A stretch of DNA of 64,000 bases from Lentisphaeria bacterium (GTDB lineage: Bacteria; Verrucomicrobiota; Lentisphaeria; Victivallales; Victivallaceae): positions 1-64,000 of the forward strand of contig JAFTRX010000101.1 in NCBI GenBank assembly GCA_017462015.1, written 5' to 3'. The position numbers and the translations under genes were made by a program. The notes beneath the pieces were generated by a model, which saw nothing but the letters and a program-made list of their open reading frames with translations, ran no database searches and was not told the origin of the DNA. Every line of letters starts with the position of its first letter. The first letter of the stretch is position 1. This document shows positions 51,401 through 58,556 of the stretch, in pieces.

Positions 51401-54157
51401 GGTGAAGTCAGCTTCATCGAGGACGATGGAGATGGAACCGTCAGCATAACCGAGACCGGCAACGTATTCGCGATCAGTGATGTCAGCGACGTTGACGGAA
51501 GCGTTGTAGACGTTGACGGTAACGTTGTTAGCGCCATAGACGAAACTGTCGATGTTGGCATCAGCGGCGAAGGTGAAGGTCGCATTAGCAACAGCAACGA
51601 GGCTGGTGGCATCGACTGCACCGTTGAAGTTAACCGCGTTGTCGGTGATGATTTCAGAACCATTGACCGCACCATTGATGGTGGCAGCAGCACCGGTCAT
51701 GGTCAAGCTGCTGTTTTCCAGATTGTTGATGGTGGCAGCGCCGGAAGCAATGATAACAGAATCACTGATGGTACCGAAAGCTTCGAAACCAGTGTTGGTC
51801 CAGTAACCGGAGTAGTTGTAGACGTAGGATTTGCTGGCATCCTGATCGACCAGCATGGAGTTGTCGCCGAACTTGACATCGCTGATAGCAAGACCAGCCT
51901 GAGTCCAACCACCAGTTACGGTGAAGGTGACAGCGTCTTTGAGTTCGAGAGTGACATCTTTGTACTTCAGGTCGAGAGCAGCGATGCTGCTGATGACACC
52001 GTCAGCGGCGATGACAACGTTGCTGGTTCCGCGACGGGATCCGGTGAAGGTTCCGGCGTAACCGGCATCATCGATGATGAGGGTGCTTTCAGAAGCACTG
52101 CGGAGGTCGATTTCTTTAGCATAAGCATCAGCGATAACAACGGTGGCTTGGCCGCCGCCGAGGGTGATGTCATTGATACCGGCAGCGTTGTTGACAACAA
52201 CAGTGTTGTCGCCTTTGGTCAGGGTCAGATCCTGAGCCGCGGCAGCGGCAACGTTCTGATCGGCGCCGGTGAGGAACTGGTCGACGGTGAAATTAGCCTG
52301 CCACGGAGTGACGGTTTCGATCCACTGACCGGAAGCGGCATCGTAGACAGCCTGAGTGACGCTGACGATTTTCTTCTTGCTGTTGACGGAATCAACGGTG
52401 GTGCTGCCATCGCTGTACAGGAAGACAACTTTATTCAGAGCGTTGACGGTTCCGGTATAGGAAACTTCGGTAGCGGCAAACTGGCCGTTGACGATGAAGG
52501 TGTTGACGCTGTCGTCGCTGGTGGTGATGTTACGGGCATCGAGAGCACCATTGATAACAACGGTGTTTTCACCGGCACCGGAAAGATCCAGCTTGGCAAG
52601 ACGGCCGTTGATGGTCAGAGTGTCGTTGCCGGCACCGAGAGAGAGCTTACCGGTGAAATAGGTGTTGTCGTCGATGGTAACAACGTCATCACCAGCCATG
52701 GTCTTGAAGTTGTAGGCGATTTCACGGTCGTAGTTCTTGTTGATGGGATCATAGCTCCAACCGAAGGAGACAACGTCGTCCGCACTGGACAGCACGTTGG
52801 CAACACCCTGACGGTTGATGTAACCATCGACGGAGAGTTCGAGGGTCGCGCCGGTGTAGGTGAAGATCAGCTTGCCGGTTTCGACCTGTTTGCCTTTGGA
52901 TTCAACGGTTTCAAAGGAGAGTTCATACTGATAATCAGCGATGAGACCGCCTTCGTCTTTCTTGATGTTGACCTGATTGACATCAAACTTGCTGCTGTTG
53001 AATTTGCCTTTGACGCCCTGAACCAGCGCGCGGCTGAAAGAACCGCCTTCGGTGATGAGATCACTGTCGATGGAAACGGTCAGCTTGTTCAGCTTGTAAT
53101 CGCTCTTGAGAGTCAGGATGGCAGCCTGATTGCTGTTATCGATTTCAGAAAGTTCGATGATGTATTCGGCGTTGACCATGGACTTGTCCTGACCTTTGGT
53201 GAAGGTGACAGCACTGTTGTCCTTGATGGTAACGGTGTCCATGCCCTTGACAGAAGCAGCGAAATCGCCCTGATAGGCATCGAGAACAAGGTTCTTGGAA
53301 CCGAAAACAACACCCTTGCCGCTGGGAGCGCCGACGATCTTGCCGATCTTGCCGTTGCTGCCGACAGCGCCGTTGGTGGTGACGGTGATGGTGACATCGC
53401 CGAGAACGTTGGCGTTCTTACCACCGGCATAGATAGTGCCGATGCTCATCGCTGCCGCGGCAGCGGCGGCGTTCATATCAACATTAATGTTGACATCGCC
53501 GATAACTTTGGCACCGTCAGTACCACCGGCGTAAACGTTGGTGACTTTGCCGCCGGAGATGTTGATGGTGGCATTTTCAGTGATGCTGGTAGCACCGGCA
53601 CCGCCAGCGTAAACGTTGGTGACGGTTCCGCCGATGACATCGATGCAGGCATCTTTGGTGATGGCCTGGACTTCAACTTTGTACTTCTTGGAAGTAGCAG
53701 TATCGGTCATGACCGCACCGGCAAAAGCATCGGTGACTTTGGCATCATAGATAACGACATCGGAATCAGCGATAACGACAGTTTTCGGCTCGACGCTGGT
53801 CGGAGCATACTTCTTGTCTTCAGCGGTGAATTCGACTTTGGAACCGGCGACCAATTTGGCGGTAATGCCATCTTCGAGGACGACAGTGGCACCGGCAACT
53901 TCGCCAGCTTTGTCGCTCAGCTCGATACCGGCAACGCTCTTGGCAGTACCTTTTCCGGCATAACCTTTGACAGTGATGTCATCGGTACCGTTGCCGTACA
54001 CGCCGATCTTGCTCACAGAACCATCGACGATGACAGTATCAACACCGTCTTCGACGATTCCGTTGGTGGTGTCTTTTCCGACAACCTGAATCTTGGAAGC
54101 AGCGAGGTCTTCCGCGTTCTGAAGGCCGTCAAAAAGATCTTTGACGTTTTTACTCAT
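45485..54157 (-). CDS. Giant repetitive beta-helix-like protein of 2890 aa with RTX-like patches
   Basis: Start MSKNVKDLFDGLQNAEDLAASK at 54157 (GAAGGAG upstream). No signal peptide, almost no Cys or Trp, and rich in Ala, Val, Asp, Asn, Gly and Thr. Most of it is short beta-strand repeats such as VNGELEAGSAAIAGDFDING and VTGKAEVAAVNAGWYVNVTG, like a long beta-helix. RTX-like calcium motifs occur near residue 512 (GAGNDTLTI), 1810 (GEGDDVIDAF, GKGSDKLYA), 2330 (GAGTDAIVM) and 2776 (AAGADTLVI). The C-terminus (LKAYTITIA) is short and hydrophobic as in type I secretion substrates (inference). A terminator follows. Function unknown, likely a surface or matrix polymer. Confidence 0.75.
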   Translation of the reverse strand: MSKNVKDLFDGLQNAEDLAASKIQVVGKDTTNGIVEDGVDTVIVDGSVSKIGVYGNGTDDITVKGYAGKGTAKSVAGIELSDKAGEVAGATVVLEDGITAKLVAGSKVEFTAEDKKYAPTSVEPKTVVIADSDVVIYDAKVTDAFAGAVMTDTATSKKYKVEVQAITKDACIDVIGGTVTNVYAGGAGATSITENATINISGGKVTNVYAGGTDGAKVIGDVNINVDMNAAAAAAAMSIGTIYAGGKNANVLGDVTITVTTNGAVGSNGKIGKIVGAPSGKGVVFGSKNLVLDAYQGDFAASVKGMDTVTIKDNSAVTFTKGQDKSMVNAEYIIELSEIDNSNQAAILTLKSDYKLNKLTVSIDSDLITEGGSFSRALVQGVKGKFNSSKFDVNQVNIKKDEGGLIADYQYELSFETVESKGKQVETGKLIFTYTGATLELSVDGYINRQGVANVLSSADDVVSFGWSYDPINKNYDREIAYNFKTMAGDDVVTIDDNTYFTGKLSLGAGNDTLTINGRLAKLDLSGAGENTVVINGALDARNITTSDDSVNTFIVNGQFAATEVSYTGTVNALNKVVFLYSDGSTTVDSVNSKKKIVSVTQAVYDAASGQWIETVTPWQANFTVDQFLTGADQNVAAAAAQDLTLTKGDNTVVVNNAAGINDITLGGGQATVVIADAYAKEIDLRSASESTLIIDDAGYAGTFTGSRRGTSNVVIAADGVISSIAALDLKYKDVTLELKDAVTFTVTGGWTQAGLAISDVKFGDNSMLVDQDASKSYVYNYSGYWTNTGFEAFGTISDSVIIASGAATINNLENSSLTMTGAAATINGAVNGSEIITDNAVNFNGAVDATSLVAVANATFTFAADANIDSFVYGANNVTVNVYNASVNVADITDREYVAGLGYADGSISIVLDEADFTTAVLKNASAALTNSTLNVVDFAGSINNATASVINVEGVVDAISINLVDSTLNIAQDGTVGTLAIDATSAIAGAGVLTVTNALNIAADFTFGDDSHKVVIGEDATVTATAGTVKGDVAKITINGATITESNIAELTVVAGTIGDAVVAEKSAITAATIADKAVVDLGVVSGAANLTAEGEAAITADFENGLTLNNGKFAISSNDDNGVVDVKGGVVVNNAELAADVRVWNYNGPVANGITAIGNVKLDGKFEADVTAADNATVVLAEGTEIFRDNDDEYSTDAYGKLNFINGTLVVEGDSIVEKGVNATGDLTVLGGTIDADFDVAGTLTLGKSEAEEDYVIWGDKDTAAINAAIKGNVKADTLLNVAAQAVEAIISEGAITAGAINVGEGSKLTAEDATVTGAVTVKADAPTINGAKEYDSAAAAFNNLTAGSVALEDTVIEGKAGAKLDVAADLNATGDIYVGKKAAMTVGVDAAGANLTVMDDATAAVKGDAAMTGAVAVIGKLDVDGALSAAYAVVNGELEAGSAAIAGDFDINGKAAVEGAVSAANVNVNADAELTAADVKASGNVAVAGEANVKSIDADGFVSVSGKANVTEAVKTDWLVYVNGELNAASVDAASDVTVDLGGKAVITGAVDAANVGVAGTLEAGDVTATGFVNVTGKAEVAAVNAGWYVNVTGELIADSIYTTDEIIANGAITLAGDITAKSLTVGVDGSVTVANISVDELTVSNALTISGEIKANQLTVNGDKEFTINGIVGGNVIEGITTGENAALTINNANVKLAGDIAMVGTNSNAVAISVAQEIAGKLSYVATTAVEGNTLTIGADVAVTNGVEFSQNLTANLNGKLTADITSVPYGAEGADVNDKLIITGTAAVIDGSIALGEGDDVIDAFTDVTATAIDFGKGSDKLYANLDRVITADITADDLTVAGANVKVYGDFTADKLTLDGSNLTVDGENGVTVNTVALNGKVLSAEYSYLWDDDSNPETPDVLNTVDAAINTDGNGFSMIGNGTIGASVINDNVAITGADNATIIADIAGNVVLTDVAGATINGDVAGDVSFAEKSEGYAGANNLTLNGVVSGAADLTNADKFGGNNEVNGGVTFSELTVAAGSDITANFTADAPELSTSITPGTYANVAYYKWLGAFGPAGLGAFKSEDVVTTAYDNVALTLENDVTIIGNVTGSNAVDTITVGSDDRITGVLDFGTAAVNETTAGMDKLTSAAANTLSVDKVKFNGGLDINNVSLDRNVAMEDVKEQLEDAILAALGDSLTADVTTSAFSVEINGNTYGVAFELIDASLADDDPAKFDKSNIKVTVTGVDTTTVEGAGVLKVSSDITVNGSVKLSDADDVLALNGDLTLNDIVIGDIATNYQYVITDAATGEGYWEAVAGSENAAIVDGAKKEFDFGAGTDAIVMADGVVLTAAKVAFDSLNIVGAEGYTADAAINADLEGKAVLNITRANVTVNGNVSAASTIVDAAYFTVNGDLSSGVVVNADGFKVVGAITGEVILNKAFDSSLTSVINGNVILNQVVEFTEDPAATVAVVTQGALNFGAGSWNVANEAKINGTANAAAVTVVNNSIVAVTGTQEDVYDVDGITVIGQNNVTSLTISGAADIDGADASVNDSGVLLVGSVANLNALTLNGKVNAAVANNIDSLIVNGVNTIAAASGIDAVTVNKDAVLNGTTIAFTEMSVTGEGTVKATLEGTVAQDKLTLNGANVQIVNFAGSADTAVDTLTLEGANTAASVYFSGYGAIEGAGTLTGNVSIAGAGALTIGSAITGNVTGAAGVELIANAAISGTASGFGSYTGTGSVTNIAIDGAANVALQATTGIAGSANDDVLTLSANAGAIDLAAGADTLVIGAAVKAASLAGVETIAFDLSAAVAAGTTLLDLTTELSAADAAAATLDLSALAKEDFAGLAAGDDVVTLFKSAAAVSNDAAIAGWSLTLDGGLTATCEYDTTLKAYTITIA

Positions 54158-54207
54158 TTTGTTCTCCTTCACTTTTAGGGTTAATGAGTGTTACAATTTG
54201 TTTAGTG

Positions 54208-54699
54208 TCAATTTCTAAATTTTTGCGTCAGTACACAGATGACTTTACCGTAACTCTGCATCTGACGGAGAAGTTCCGTACGGCGCACCGCACAAATGAC
54301 CTCCACCGCCCAAGCCGCTTCACAGCAGCTCACAGTGATACAGAATGACGAAAAATCGATTCCGGTACACAACTTGAAACAACCACATTCCGCCAGATCT
54401 GAAACCACTCCGATCACCGGAGTTTCATCCAGTTCCGCAGAACCGTCAAAAGAAAATTTCTCCGCTTCAACGTTGGAAATTTCCGCCGATACACATGCCG
54501 ATGAGGCGACATCAGCATATTCATTATATATATAGGCGGCTTCTACGGTGGAAACGGCATCAGAATTGCCATCAGAAGTGATGGAAGAAACAGCAGGGAG
54601 AACCTCTTGCTCATAAACACAAAAAGCCCTTGCCGAAACACCCGTTTCAGGTGTCAGCAAAGACAAATATCCGGTGCTTTTGCCGGTTGTGATAAGCAT
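54208..54699 (-). CDS. Unknown 163-aa cysteine-rich protein, first gene of the giant-protein transcript
   Basis: I do not recognise it. It has about ten cysteines, several clustered near 106-128 (ECGCFKLC, CITVSCCEAAW), an acidic Ser/Ala-rich middle and a basic tail (VRRTELLRQMQSYGKVICVLTQKFRN). There is no signal peptide. GAGG lies 10 bases before the ATG, and a good promoter 220 nt upstream would make it co-transcribed with the 2890-aa gene, whose start is 50 bp after this stop. It may help export or processing of the giant protein, or be a chance frame. Confidence 0.5.
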   Translation of the reverse strand: MLITTGKSTGYLSLLTPETGVSARAFCVYEQEVLPAVSSITSDGNSDAVSTVEAAYIYNEYADVASSACVSAEISNVEAEKFSFDGSAELDETPVIGVVSDLAECGCFKLCTGIDFSSFCITVSCCEAAWAVEVICAVRRTELLRQMQSYGKVICVLTQKFRN

Positions 54700-54925
54700 A
54701 ATAGATTCGCCTCTCTGTTAACTCATCATACTCTCCATTGCAAACCGGCGTTGCGCATTTGCCAATTTGCGATGGACAACTCTTTTATTTTCTTGTGCAG
54801 ACCACAGACAGAACCTCTTTTTCGCAGTTTCGCGGCTGTTGCAATCAACCGTTTCGCCGGAAATTTCCGTCCCGCAAACGGATTTCCCCCTCCCCGGGGT
54901 ACAATCCTCCTGTCGTCCGGCTATT

Positions 54926-54954
54926 ACTATAGCCCATATTCAAGTTAATTTCAA
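54926..54954 (-). promoter_or_regulatory. Promoter of the 163-aa/2890-aa transcript
   Basis: Minus strand TTGAAA (54949-54954), 17 bases, TATAGT (54926-54931). It leaves a leader of about 220 nt before the start at 54699. Confidence 0.55.
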
Positions 54955-55068
54955 GCAGAAAAAAAAAAAATCCATTTTTTTTTAAAAAAATCACCTCCGG
55001 CGGCGTGTAAAAATGCCAAACTGGCAGTTGACGCACTGCAAAACCCCTCTTGAAAGCGGAAAGCAGTT

Positions 55069-55102
55069 GTCGGACGAGTCGGACAAATCAGACTTGTCCG
55101 AC
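55069..55102. repeat. Short tandem/palindromic island of GTCGGAC units
   Basis: 9-bp units GTCGGACGA, GTCGGACAA, ATCAGACTT and GTCCGACAA in a row. GTCGGACAA (55078-55086) and TTGTCCGAC (55094-55102) form a 9-bp stem. It lies 27 bp after the trxA stop but has no T-run, so it is not a standard terminator. It resembles in style the 10-bp units at 45191-45343. Confidence 0.7.
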
Positions 55103-55128
55103 AAAAGCACTTGGAGTGTGGGGCGGGT

Positions 55129-55437
55129 TCAGGAGCAGAGCATTTCGATGATTTTTGCTTTGGACACCATGCCGCAACTGGCAAGATTTTTGCCGTCTTT
55201 ATACAGCACCAAAGTCGGGATGGTCGTCACATTGAAGCGGGCGGCAAGTTCCGGGTGATCGTCGATATTAACTTTCAACACCACGGCACTCTCCGGCGCG
55301 GAAGGAAGCGCCTGTTCGATGACATTGCCCAATACCCGGCAATAACTGCACCACGGCGCCCAGAAATCCACCAGAACAGTTCCCGTGGCGACAACGTCAT
55401 CAAAATTTTTTTCAGTCAATTCACGCATCACAGCCAT
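55129..55437 (-). CDS. trxA: Thioredoxin-family protein with CSYC active site
   Basis: 102 aa, a full single thioredoxin fold: VLVDFWAPWCSYCRVLGNVI with Cys30-Ser-Tyr-Cys33, and cis-Pro in TTIPTLVLYKDG. It reduces protein disulfides in the cytoplasm. The usual pair of residues in the site is Gly-Pro; Ser-Tyr would raise or lower the redox potential, so it may be a specialised thioredoxin. GGAGG lies 9 bases before the ATG, and an 11-bp inverted repeat lies just ahead of that. Confidence 0.88.
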   Translation of the reverse strand: MAVMRELTEKNFDDVVATGTVLVDFWAPWCSYCRVLGNVIEQALPSAPESAVVLKVNIDDHPELAARFNVTTIPTLVLYKDGKNLASCGMVSKAKIIEMLCS

Positions 55438-55451
55438 TTTCGATTCCTCCA

Positions 55452-55484
55452 GTGTTATATTGCCTTCTTCCTACAATATAACAC
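55452..55484. promoter_or_regulatory. 11-bp inverted repeat upstream of the thioredoxin gene
   Basis: GTGTTATATTG (55452-55462) and CAATATAACAC (55474-55484) are exact reverse complements around 11 bases. It ends 2 bases before the GGAGG of the thioredoxin gene and lies 30 bp after the tyrS stop. It may be an operator or an mRNA hairpin near the ribosome site; no T-run follows. Confidence 0.5.
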
Positions 55485-55513
55485 CGGGAGGGAAAAATGC
55501 AAGTGATATGCGC

Positions 55514-56800
55514 TCAGTTGAAGATGACTTTTTTGAAGTTTTTCTTTCCGGTTTGCAGCAAAAGTTCACCGTCAGCAACCGCATCACGTTTCAGTGACAG
55601 ATTCATATCGGTCACTTTTTCGCCGTTGATTTTTACTGCGTTGCCCTGGATCAGACGGCGGGCATCGCTGTTGGTTTTGCACATACCGGCGCTGACGATA
55701 AGTTTCACGATCCACAGACCATCGCCGTCAAGTTCGCTTGCGGGAATGGTGACTTCAGGATAGTTGACTTCGACCTTGCATTCGATGCCGGCGATGGCGC
55801 TGGTGGTGACGACTTTGCGTTCCGGATCGGCGAAACCGAACTGGCTTCCGGCGGTGAGGAACGCCTCTTTTGCCGCCTGTTCGCCGTGCGCCATTTTGGT
55901 CGCTTCAAAGGCGAGGATCTCTTTGACCCGGTTGATATTTTCACATTCAGCCAGAGCCACACACTCTTCAACCGGAAGTTCAATGGCGAACTTCTTGAGC
56001 AGTTCACCGACCATGGCATCGTCGATGTTGCGCCAGAACTGGTAGTAATCAAACACACCGGTGCGGTTGACATCCAGCCAGACACTGGCTCCGCCGACGG
56101 ACTTGCCGAACTTCTGTCCGGTGGCGGGGTTCATCAACAACGGAATGGTCAACACATGAACTTCACGTTCCTCTTCGTACATACGGCGAATGAGTTCAGT
56201 TCCGGCAACCATGTTTCCCCACTGATCCTGACCGCCGATCTCCAGCGTGCAGTTGTACTCTTTGTTGAGGTGGTAGAAGTCATATCCCTGCAGCAGTGAG
56301 TAACTGAATTCAAGGAAAGACAGACCGTTTTCCAACCGGCTTTCGACCGATTTCTGCGCCAGCATGCGGTTGACGGAGAAACGGCTGCCGATGTCACGCA
56401 GGAAGTCCAGCAGCTTGAGGTTGCCGAACCAGTCGTGGTTGTTGACGAAGTTGGCTTCGCCGTTTTCCAGCGTGATGAAACGGGAAAGCTGCGCTTTGAG
56501 GCATTCCACGTTGTACGCGACCTCCTCCATGGAGATCATGTTGCGCGCAGAGGAACGGCCGGACGGATCACCGATAGCTCCGGTGGCTCCACCAACCAAT
56601 ACCGTCGGAACGTGACCGGCTTTCTGCAGCAGACGCATCGCCATCACCGGAAGCAGATGGCCGACGTGCAAACTGGAACCGGTAGGATCAAAACCGCAAT
56701 AAAAGACCACTTTTTCAGTGGAAAGTTTCTTTTCGATCGCCGCTTCATCGGTCATCTGGTAGACGAAACCGCGCGCTTTTAATTCCTGAAAGATATTCAT
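55514..56800 (-). CDS. tyrS: Tyrosyl-tRNA synthetase
   Basis: 428 aa, class I. HVGH at 45-48 is the HIGH motif, KFGKS (after MNPATGQ, near 230) the KMSKS motif, and the C-terminal S4 RNA-binding domain (KTNSDARRLIQGNAVKINGEKVTD) is present. It charges tRNA-Tyr in the cytoplasm. AAGGAA precedes the start; it is 16 bp after trmB in the glyS-rdgC-trmB-tyrS run. Confidence 0.96.
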   Translation of the reverse strand: MNIFQELKARGFVYQMTDEAAIEKKLSTEKVVFYCGFDPTGSSLHVGHLLPVMAMRLLQKAGHVPTVLVGGATGAIGDPSGRSSARNMISMEEVAYNVECLKAQLSRFITLENGEANFVNNHDWFGNLKLLDFLRDIGSRFSVNRMLAQKSVESRLENGLSFLEFSYSLLQGYDFYHLNKEYNCTLEIGGQDQWGNMVAGTELIRRMYEEEREVHVLTIPLLMNPATGQKFGKSVGGASVWLDVNRTGVFDYYQFWRNIDDAMVGELLKKFAIELPVEECVALAECENINRVKEILAFEATKMAHGEQAAKEAFLTAGSQFGFADPERKVVTTSAIAGIECKVEVNYPEVTIPASELDGDGLWIVKLIVSAGMCKTNSDARRLIQGNAVKINGEKVTDMNLSLKRDAVADGELLLQTGKKNFKKVIFN

Positions 56801-56816
56801 TATAAATTTTCCTTAA

Positions 56817-57431
56817 TTAGTGTCCGATCGTTATCTCCGGGAGCGGCAAAGTTTTCCACGCCCGGTGATGCACCATTTTGCCTTCCGACAACCAGCGGTT
56901 TTCAAAATCACTGCGGATATTTCCAACATCTTCGATACCCGGCATGTACAATTCAAACAAACCGGAACTTTCCATCACCCGGTTGACAGCATCACAATAA
57001 TTTTCATCATCACTGGAAAAATGGAAGATGCCGCCGGGTTTCAGCACCCGGTGCAGCTGAGTGGTGAAGTCACAGCACAGCAAACGGTGTCCGCGATGAC
57101 GGTTTTTCGGCCACGGATCAGGACACAGCAGATGGATCCGATCCAGTGAATCATCAGGAAACATGATGCCGATAAGATGGCGCGCCTCCACCCGGAGTAC
57201 TTCCAAATTGGCAACTCCGGCACGGTTGCGCCGCCGGACGACTTTACGCAGCCGCCCAAGCATCACGTCCGCACAGAAAAACTGCCGTTCCGGATAACGC
57301 GCCGCCAGCGCAATGGTGAAACTTCCAGTGCCGCAGCCAAGATCAAGCTCCGCCGGACGGTCACCGGGAACCGGCAAGCGTTCATACGCTCCGGTAAGTA
57401 TCCGGATCTCAGCATCTTCGTTGTGCGCCAT
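56817..57431 (-). CDS. trmB: tRNA (guanine-N7-)-methyltransferase
   Basis: 204 aa. SAM-binding motif ELDLGCGTGSFTIALAARYP, and the family signature LLCPDPWPKNRHRGHRL for tRNA binding/catalysis. It makes m7G46 in tRNA. The start at 57431 is preferred: TGATATG joins it to the rdgC stop, and the longer frame would lie inside rdgC. Neighbours are tRNA synthetases, which fits. Confidence 0.93.
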   Translation of the reverse strand: MAHNEDAEIRILTGAYERLPVPGDRPAELDLGCGTGSFTIALAARYPERQFFCADVMLGRLRKVVRRRNRAGVANLEVLRVEARHLIGIMFPDDSLDRIHLLCPDPWPKNRHRGHRLLCCDFTTQLHRVLKPGGIFHFSSDDENYCDAVNRVMESSGLFELYMPGIEDVGNIRSDFENRWLSEGKMVHHRAWKTLPLPEITIGH

Positions 57432-57432
57432 A

Positions 57433-58530
57433 TCAAATCGCCTCCCGGGCATTGATCCACTCCCGCATGGCTTTTTCGACCGCAGACCGGTCAGCAAGCA
57501 TCGCCGATGCAAAGAGTTTGAAGTATTCGATCAGCACCGCCCGGAAGACCGCCAGCGCGCGCACTCGGTCAGCAAAAATCTCATCCTGATTCATCTCTTC
57601 ACCCTCCGGAAGTTTGAATGAACCGAAGACAAAATTGTCCGCATCAAAAGTTCCGCACCAGACAGCATTATCATCCCGGGTCAGGGTAAACTTCGCTTTG
57701 CGAAGCTTTTTGCCGACTTCCAGCGCAGCTTTAACTTCTGCCCCACGCAGAGGACTGTCCCCCTTTTTGACGGTAGTTTCACCGGCTCCGCGCGCTTCGT
57801 CTTCATCCAGCAAAACGATGGGCGCTTCCAGCATGATGTCAAATTCGTTCTGCTCAAACTGGAGTTTTCCGACACTTTCGCTGTAATACAACAGCCAGGT
57901 GAGGAAATCGCGCCCGACCTGCGGTTCTGCCGGTGTCGCCGGAGAATCGGTAAGTTTCAGCGGCGGAAACGCGGCACAGGTGGTCTGAAATTCCCGTTCC
58001 AGAATCCGCGCGGGAGTCAGCTGCAGCGGTTCCATCTTGGTCACGCGGTAGAAGTTCTCTATAAAGAGGTCGATCTGACTCTGACTGCCCGCTCCCAGAT
58101 AAAGAAGTTTGTCATTGGGTTCAAGAACCATGGAAATTCCGGAAAGTGCCGGCGGCATTTTGGTGATATGCCGGGCAATGACATCTTCCTTGATACGCTT
58201 TTTATCCTTGCCGGAAACATAATCCCGGCCGGGATTGGCGGCAAGAAACGCCTGCTCTTCCCGGCGGCACAACGCGTTGAGCAGCGATGCCGGTATCTTG
58301 CGCACCGCCTGACGCAAAGTGAGAAAATAACTGCCGCCGCACTGGGCGGAAGCGCCGTCAATAGCGGTGTCCAGCAAGTGATGTCCGGTGACCCAGCCCA
58401 ACTGGGGTTCTGCGGTCACCGAGTCCAGCGTACCTGCTTTGGCAGAGGCGAACTTTTCCACGAAATCTTCCGGAATATCTCCGGTAAGTTCAAACATGGA
58501 AAAGGTTATTGATCCACGGTCAAAGGGCAT
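57433..58530 (-). CDS. rdgC: RdgC-like recombination-associated protein
   Basis: 365 aa. Family landmarks can be matched: the LGWVTGH segment near 44-50, KDKKRIKEDVIARHITKMPPALSGISMVLEP near 108-138, and the C-terminal AKFTLTRDDNAVWCGTFDADNFVFGSFKLPEGEEMNQDEIFADRVRALAVFRAVL. RdgC forms rings on double-stranded DNA and restrains RecA. It is longer than the E. coli protein (about 303 aa) and the match is by eye, so the name is tentative. GGAGG precedes the ATG; it sits between glyS and trmB. Confidence 0.65.
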   Translation of the reverse strand: MPFDRGSITFSMFELTGDIPEDFVEKFASAKAGTLDSVTAEPQLGWVTGHHLLDTAIDGASAQCGGSYFLTLRQAVRKIPASLLNALCRREEQAFLAANPGRDYVSGKDKKRIKEDVIARHITKMPPALSGISMVLEPNDKLLYLGAGSQSQIDLFIENFYRVTKMEPLQLTPARILEREFQTTCAAFPPLKLTDSPATPAEPQVGRDFLTWLLYYSESVGKLQFEQNEFDIMLEAPIVLLDEDEARGAGETTVKKGDSPLRGAEVKAALEVGKKLRKAKFTLTRDDNAVWCGTFDADNFVFGSFKLPEGEEMNQDEIFADRVRALAVFRAVLIEYFKLFASAMLADRSAVEKAMREWINAREAI

Positions 58531-58556
58531 GACTTAACCTCCGAGAATAAGACCGG

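Larger units (their letters stand above)
54700..55128. other. Non-coding region upstream of the giant-protein transcript
   Basis: It holds the promoter at 54926-54954, about 220 nt of leader toward 54699, homopolymer runs (A12 at 54959-54970, T9 at 54975-54983, A7 after it) that may end the trxA transcript, and the short tandem/palindrome island at 55069-55102. No gene is credible here. Confidence 0.6.

Noticed and set aside
40261-54157. Classical type V autotransporters
   Set aside because: Neither giant protein has a Sec signal peptide or a C-terminal aromatic-ending membrane barrel.
51116-54178. 1020-codon open frame on the plus strand
   Set aside because: It lies wholly opposite the 2890-aa gene, which has a good SD, promoter and terminator. 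The product is a mirror of the repeat codons and has no domain.
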